Below, in pieces: positions 7,521-8,720 of a DNA stretch of 8,720 nt. The notes beneath the pieces were generated by a model. That model worked only from the letters and a program-made list of their open reading frames with translations, ran no database searches and was not told the DNA's origin. The stretch lies in the NCBI GenBank assembly GCA_003520205.1, contig DOVG01000079.1, positions 1-8,720 on the forward strand, in the 5' to 3' direction. Made by a program: the position numbers and the translations under genes. Within the stretch, counting starts at the first letter, position 1. Each line of letters begins with the position of its first letter. The DNA comes from Lachnospiraceae bacterium. Lineage in GTDB: Bacteria; Bacillota; Clostridia; Lachnospirales; Lachnospiraceae.

Positions 7521-7549
7521 AGTATATCACTTTAGCGCGTTAAAGTAAA
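7521..7549 (-). promoter_or_regulatory. aroF promoter
   Basis: On the minus strand, -35 TTTACT (7544-7549, 4/6 to TTGACA) and -10 TATACT (7521-7526, 5/6 to TATAAT) are separated by exactly 17 bp. It lies just past the argC stop codon, so aroF can be expressed independently of argC. Confidence 0.75.
7529..7546. promoter_or_regulatory. Operator-like palindrome inside the aroF promoter
   Basis: ACTTTAGCGCGTTAAAGT is an 18-bp near-perfect palindrome with ACTTTA/TAAAGT arms, one mismatched symmetric pair and a CGCG centre. It overlaps the -35 box and fills most of the spacer, the usual geometry for a repressor site. The regulator is unknown; an aromatic-amino-acid-responsive repressor is a natural guess given the gene controlled. 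Confidence 0.6.
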
Positions 7550-7559
7550 GAAGTTTAAA

Positions 7560-8507
7560 TTAAAGATTCAAACCTTTTGCTTCATCACAGCCAAGAACTA
7601 TATTCATACACTGCATTGCGGCACCTGATGCACCTTTGCCCAGATTATCAAAACGGCTGCTTACTATTACGCGGTCTTCATTACCTGTTACAATAATTTC
7701 CATTCCATCCCAGCCAGCGCAGGCATCAGAAAACAGTTCTCCACCTGCTTCAACATCAGCTCCAAAAGGTAATACCTTTATAAACTTTTCATTTTTATAA
7801 TACTCTGCCAGATAATTTCTTATCTCTTCTGGTGTTTTTACTTTCTGAATCATATCAGTGTATAAAGGAAGCTGAACAATCATTCCACTATGATAATTTG
7901 TAGTCATAGGACAGAATAACGGTTCCTTATCTATACCTGTTATTATCTTCATTTCCTTTAAATGTTTATGTGTCTGTCCCCAGGCATACATACGGGCTGA
8001 ATCAAGATTCTTATTGCGTCCTTCTTCCTCATATCTTGCGATAAGCTTCTTTCCACCACCACTATAGCCAGATACAGCAAAAACAGAAATCGGATAATTC
8101 TTTGGCAGGATACCTCCCTTTACTAATGGGTATACCAGTCCGATAAATCCGCTTGCATAACAACCGGGCACAGCTATACGTTTGCCATTTTTTACTGCAT
8201 CTCTATGTTCTTTAGAAAGTTCAGGAAAACCATATGCCCATCCCTCTGATGTACGATGTGCAGTTGATGTATCAAGAATAACCGTATCAGGATTCTCACA
8301 CATATTTACTGCTTCTATAGCTGCTGCATCAGGAAGGCAGAGAAATGTAATATCAGAAGCATTTATCAGTCGCTTACGCTCATCAGGATCTTTTCTCAGT
8401 TCAGGGCTGATAGTAAGAATCTCTATATCATCTCTCTTTGAGAATCTCTCATGAATACGTAATCCGGTAGTTCCTTCACTTCCATCGATAAATACTTTAG
8501 TCTTCAT
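7560..8507 (-). CDS. argC: N-acetyl-gamma-glutamyl-phosphate reductase, type 2 (short form)
   Basis: NADPH-dependent reduction of N-acetyl-glutamyl 5-phosphate to N-acetylglutamate 5-semialdehyde, the third step of arginine (ornithine) synthesis; cytoplasmic. The 315-residue protein has the short-form layout: IDGSEGTTGLRIHERF (7-22, dinucleotide-binding loop), FLCLPDAAAIEAV (55-67), LDTSTAHRT (78-86), catalytic C116 in VPGCYASGF (113-121), SGYSGGGKK (146-154), HKHLKEM (180-186), NYHSGM (204-209) and the C-terminal DNLGKGASGAAMQCMNIVLG (287-306). An upstream ATG at 8525 would add six residues, but the Shine-Dalgarno GAGGAG (8518-8523) falls inside that extension, so I start at 8507. No other arginine gene is visible in the window. 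No intrinsic terminator separates it from aroF, so some read-through into aroF is possible. Confidence 0.95.
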   Translation of the reverse strand: MKTKVFIDGSEGTTGLRIHERFSKRDDIEILTISPELRKDPDERKRLINASDITFLCLPDAAAIEAVNMCENPDTVILDTSTAHRTSEGWAYGFPELSKEHRDAVKNGKRIAVPGCYASGFIGLVYPLVKGGILPKNYPISVFAVSGYSGGGKKLIARYEEEGRNKNLDSARMYAWGQTHKHLKEMKIITGIDKEPLFCPMTTNYHSGMIVQLPLYTDMIQKVKTPEEIRNYLAEYYKNEKFIKVLPFGADVEAGGELFSDACAGWDGMEIIVTGNEDRVIVSSRFDNLGKGASGAAMQCMNIVLGCDEAKGLNL

Positions 8508-8517
8508 TAATACGTCA

Positions 8518-8523
8518 CTCCTC
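8518..8523 (-). promoter_or_regulatory. Ribosome binding site that sets the argC start
   Basis: GAGGAG on the minus strand, 10 nt before the ATG at 8507. It overlaps the alternative upstream ATG (8523-8525), which has no ribosome binding site of its own. The spacing is slightly long. Confidence 0.7.
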
Positions 8524-8543
8524 ATGTATCAATATTTTTAAAA

Positions 8544-8585
8544 ATAATACCACCTATTATTACCACACACACATCCAATATTCAA
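8544..8585 (-). promoter_or_regulatory. argC promoter region, two alternatives
   Basis: Alternative A: extended -10 TGGTATTAT (8544-8552) with no clear -35. Alternative B: -35 TTGAAT (8580-8585) and -10 AATAAT (8556-8561) with an 18-bp spacer that contains a GTGTGTGTGG run. Both point into argC. A 14-bp perfect but pure A/T palindrome (TATTTTTAAAAATA, 8533-8546) overlaps the -10 of alternative A and the expected start point. It is vaguely ArgR-box-like but too low in complexity to name. Confidence 0.4.
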
Positions 8586-8603
8586 GTTTTTTTTCATTAT
8601 TGC

Positions 8604-8691
8604 GAATCTAAGATAACGTTCACGCATTTCTTCTGCTACGCAGAAAAGCATGCTTCGCATGCTCAAAATGCGTGACCATTCTCTTAGATTC
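8604..8691. repeat. 88-bp branched palindromic element (Y or cloverleaf fold)
   Basis: A perfect 10-bp outer inverted repeat, GAATCTAAGA (8604-8613) and its complement (8682-8691), continues through a 7-bp zone with three mismatches into a perfect 9-bp stem, CACGCATTT (8621-8629) with its complement (8666-8674). At its tip are two perfect hairpins: TTCTGC-TAC-GCAGAA (8631-8645) and AGCATGC-TTC-GCATGCT (8647-8663). The element has no coding frame and no T-tract downstream on either strand, so it is not an ordinary terminator. It could be a MITE-like or REP-like genomic repeat, or a structured RNA. No clear target-site duplication is visible. Confidence 0.75.
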
Positions 8692-8720
8692 TTATGAATA
8701 CAGAAAAACAGAAACGGCGT

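Noticed and set aside
7471..7530. Longer DAHP synthase starting with GTG at 7530
   Set aside because: That codon lies between the -10 and -35 boxes, so it would not be transcribed from the predicted promoter. The extra 20 residues match nothing in the family, and a good ribosome binding site precedes the ATG at 7470.
8508..8525. argC start at the ATG at 8525
   Set aside because: The ribosome binding site GAGGAG lies within that extension and serves the ATG at 8507; the family dinucleotide-binding strand starts right after the latter.
8604..8691. tRNA or CRISPR reading of the branched palindrome
   Set aside because: It has no anticodon-arm or T-arm consensus and no CCA-side acceptor pattern, and there is no repeat-spacer periodicity; it is a single nested inverted repeat.

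Overview
The window looks like chromosomal DNA of a low-GC Firmicute, most likely a Lachnospiraceae-type clostridium. The basis is the AT-rich sequence, strong GGAGG-type ribosome binding sites, extended -10 promoters, a C. glutamicum-type diaminopimelate dehydrogenase, and a signalling protein that joins a sugar-binding-protein domain to a GAF-like domain. The genus assignment is inference; no rRNA or other marker gene is present.

Layout, left to right. (1) 1-128: a T-rich tract, then a promoter and leader for ddh. (2) 129-1109 (+): ddh, meso-diaminopimelate dehydrogenase (lysine and peptidoglycan precursor). It ends at a strong hairpin terminator (1122-1151) shared with the convergent gene. 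(3) 5521 to 1150 (-): a two-gene signalling operon. First comes a FIST / degenerate GGDEF / EAL protein, a predicted c-di-GMP phosphodiesterase with intact catalytic residues. Then, 25 nt downstream, comes a soluble LacI-type ligand-binding protein with neither a DNA-binding domain nor a GGDEF domain. (4) 7549 to 5601 (-): a second operon. A class I DAHP synthase (entry to the shikimate pathway) is followed 10 nt later by an uncharacterised papain/C39-like cysteine-protease-fold protein, then an intrinsic terminator. Its promoter has an 18-bp near-palindrome filling the -35/-10 spacer, and the transcript would start with a GC-rich stem-loop. (5) 8507 to 7560 (-): argC of the short (type 2) form. 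(6) 8526-8720: no gene; the argC promoter region, then an 88-bp branched palindromic element that folds into a Y or cloverleaf shape.

The metabolic genes (ddh, aroF, argC) are ordinary amino-acid biosynthesis genes, each apparently with its own promoter. The less ordinary parts are the ligand-sensor plus EAL pair, the papain-like protein coupled to aroF, the operator-in-spacer promoter of aroF, and the structured intergenic element near the right edge. I see no CRISPR array, transposase, phage gene, tRNA or rRNA.
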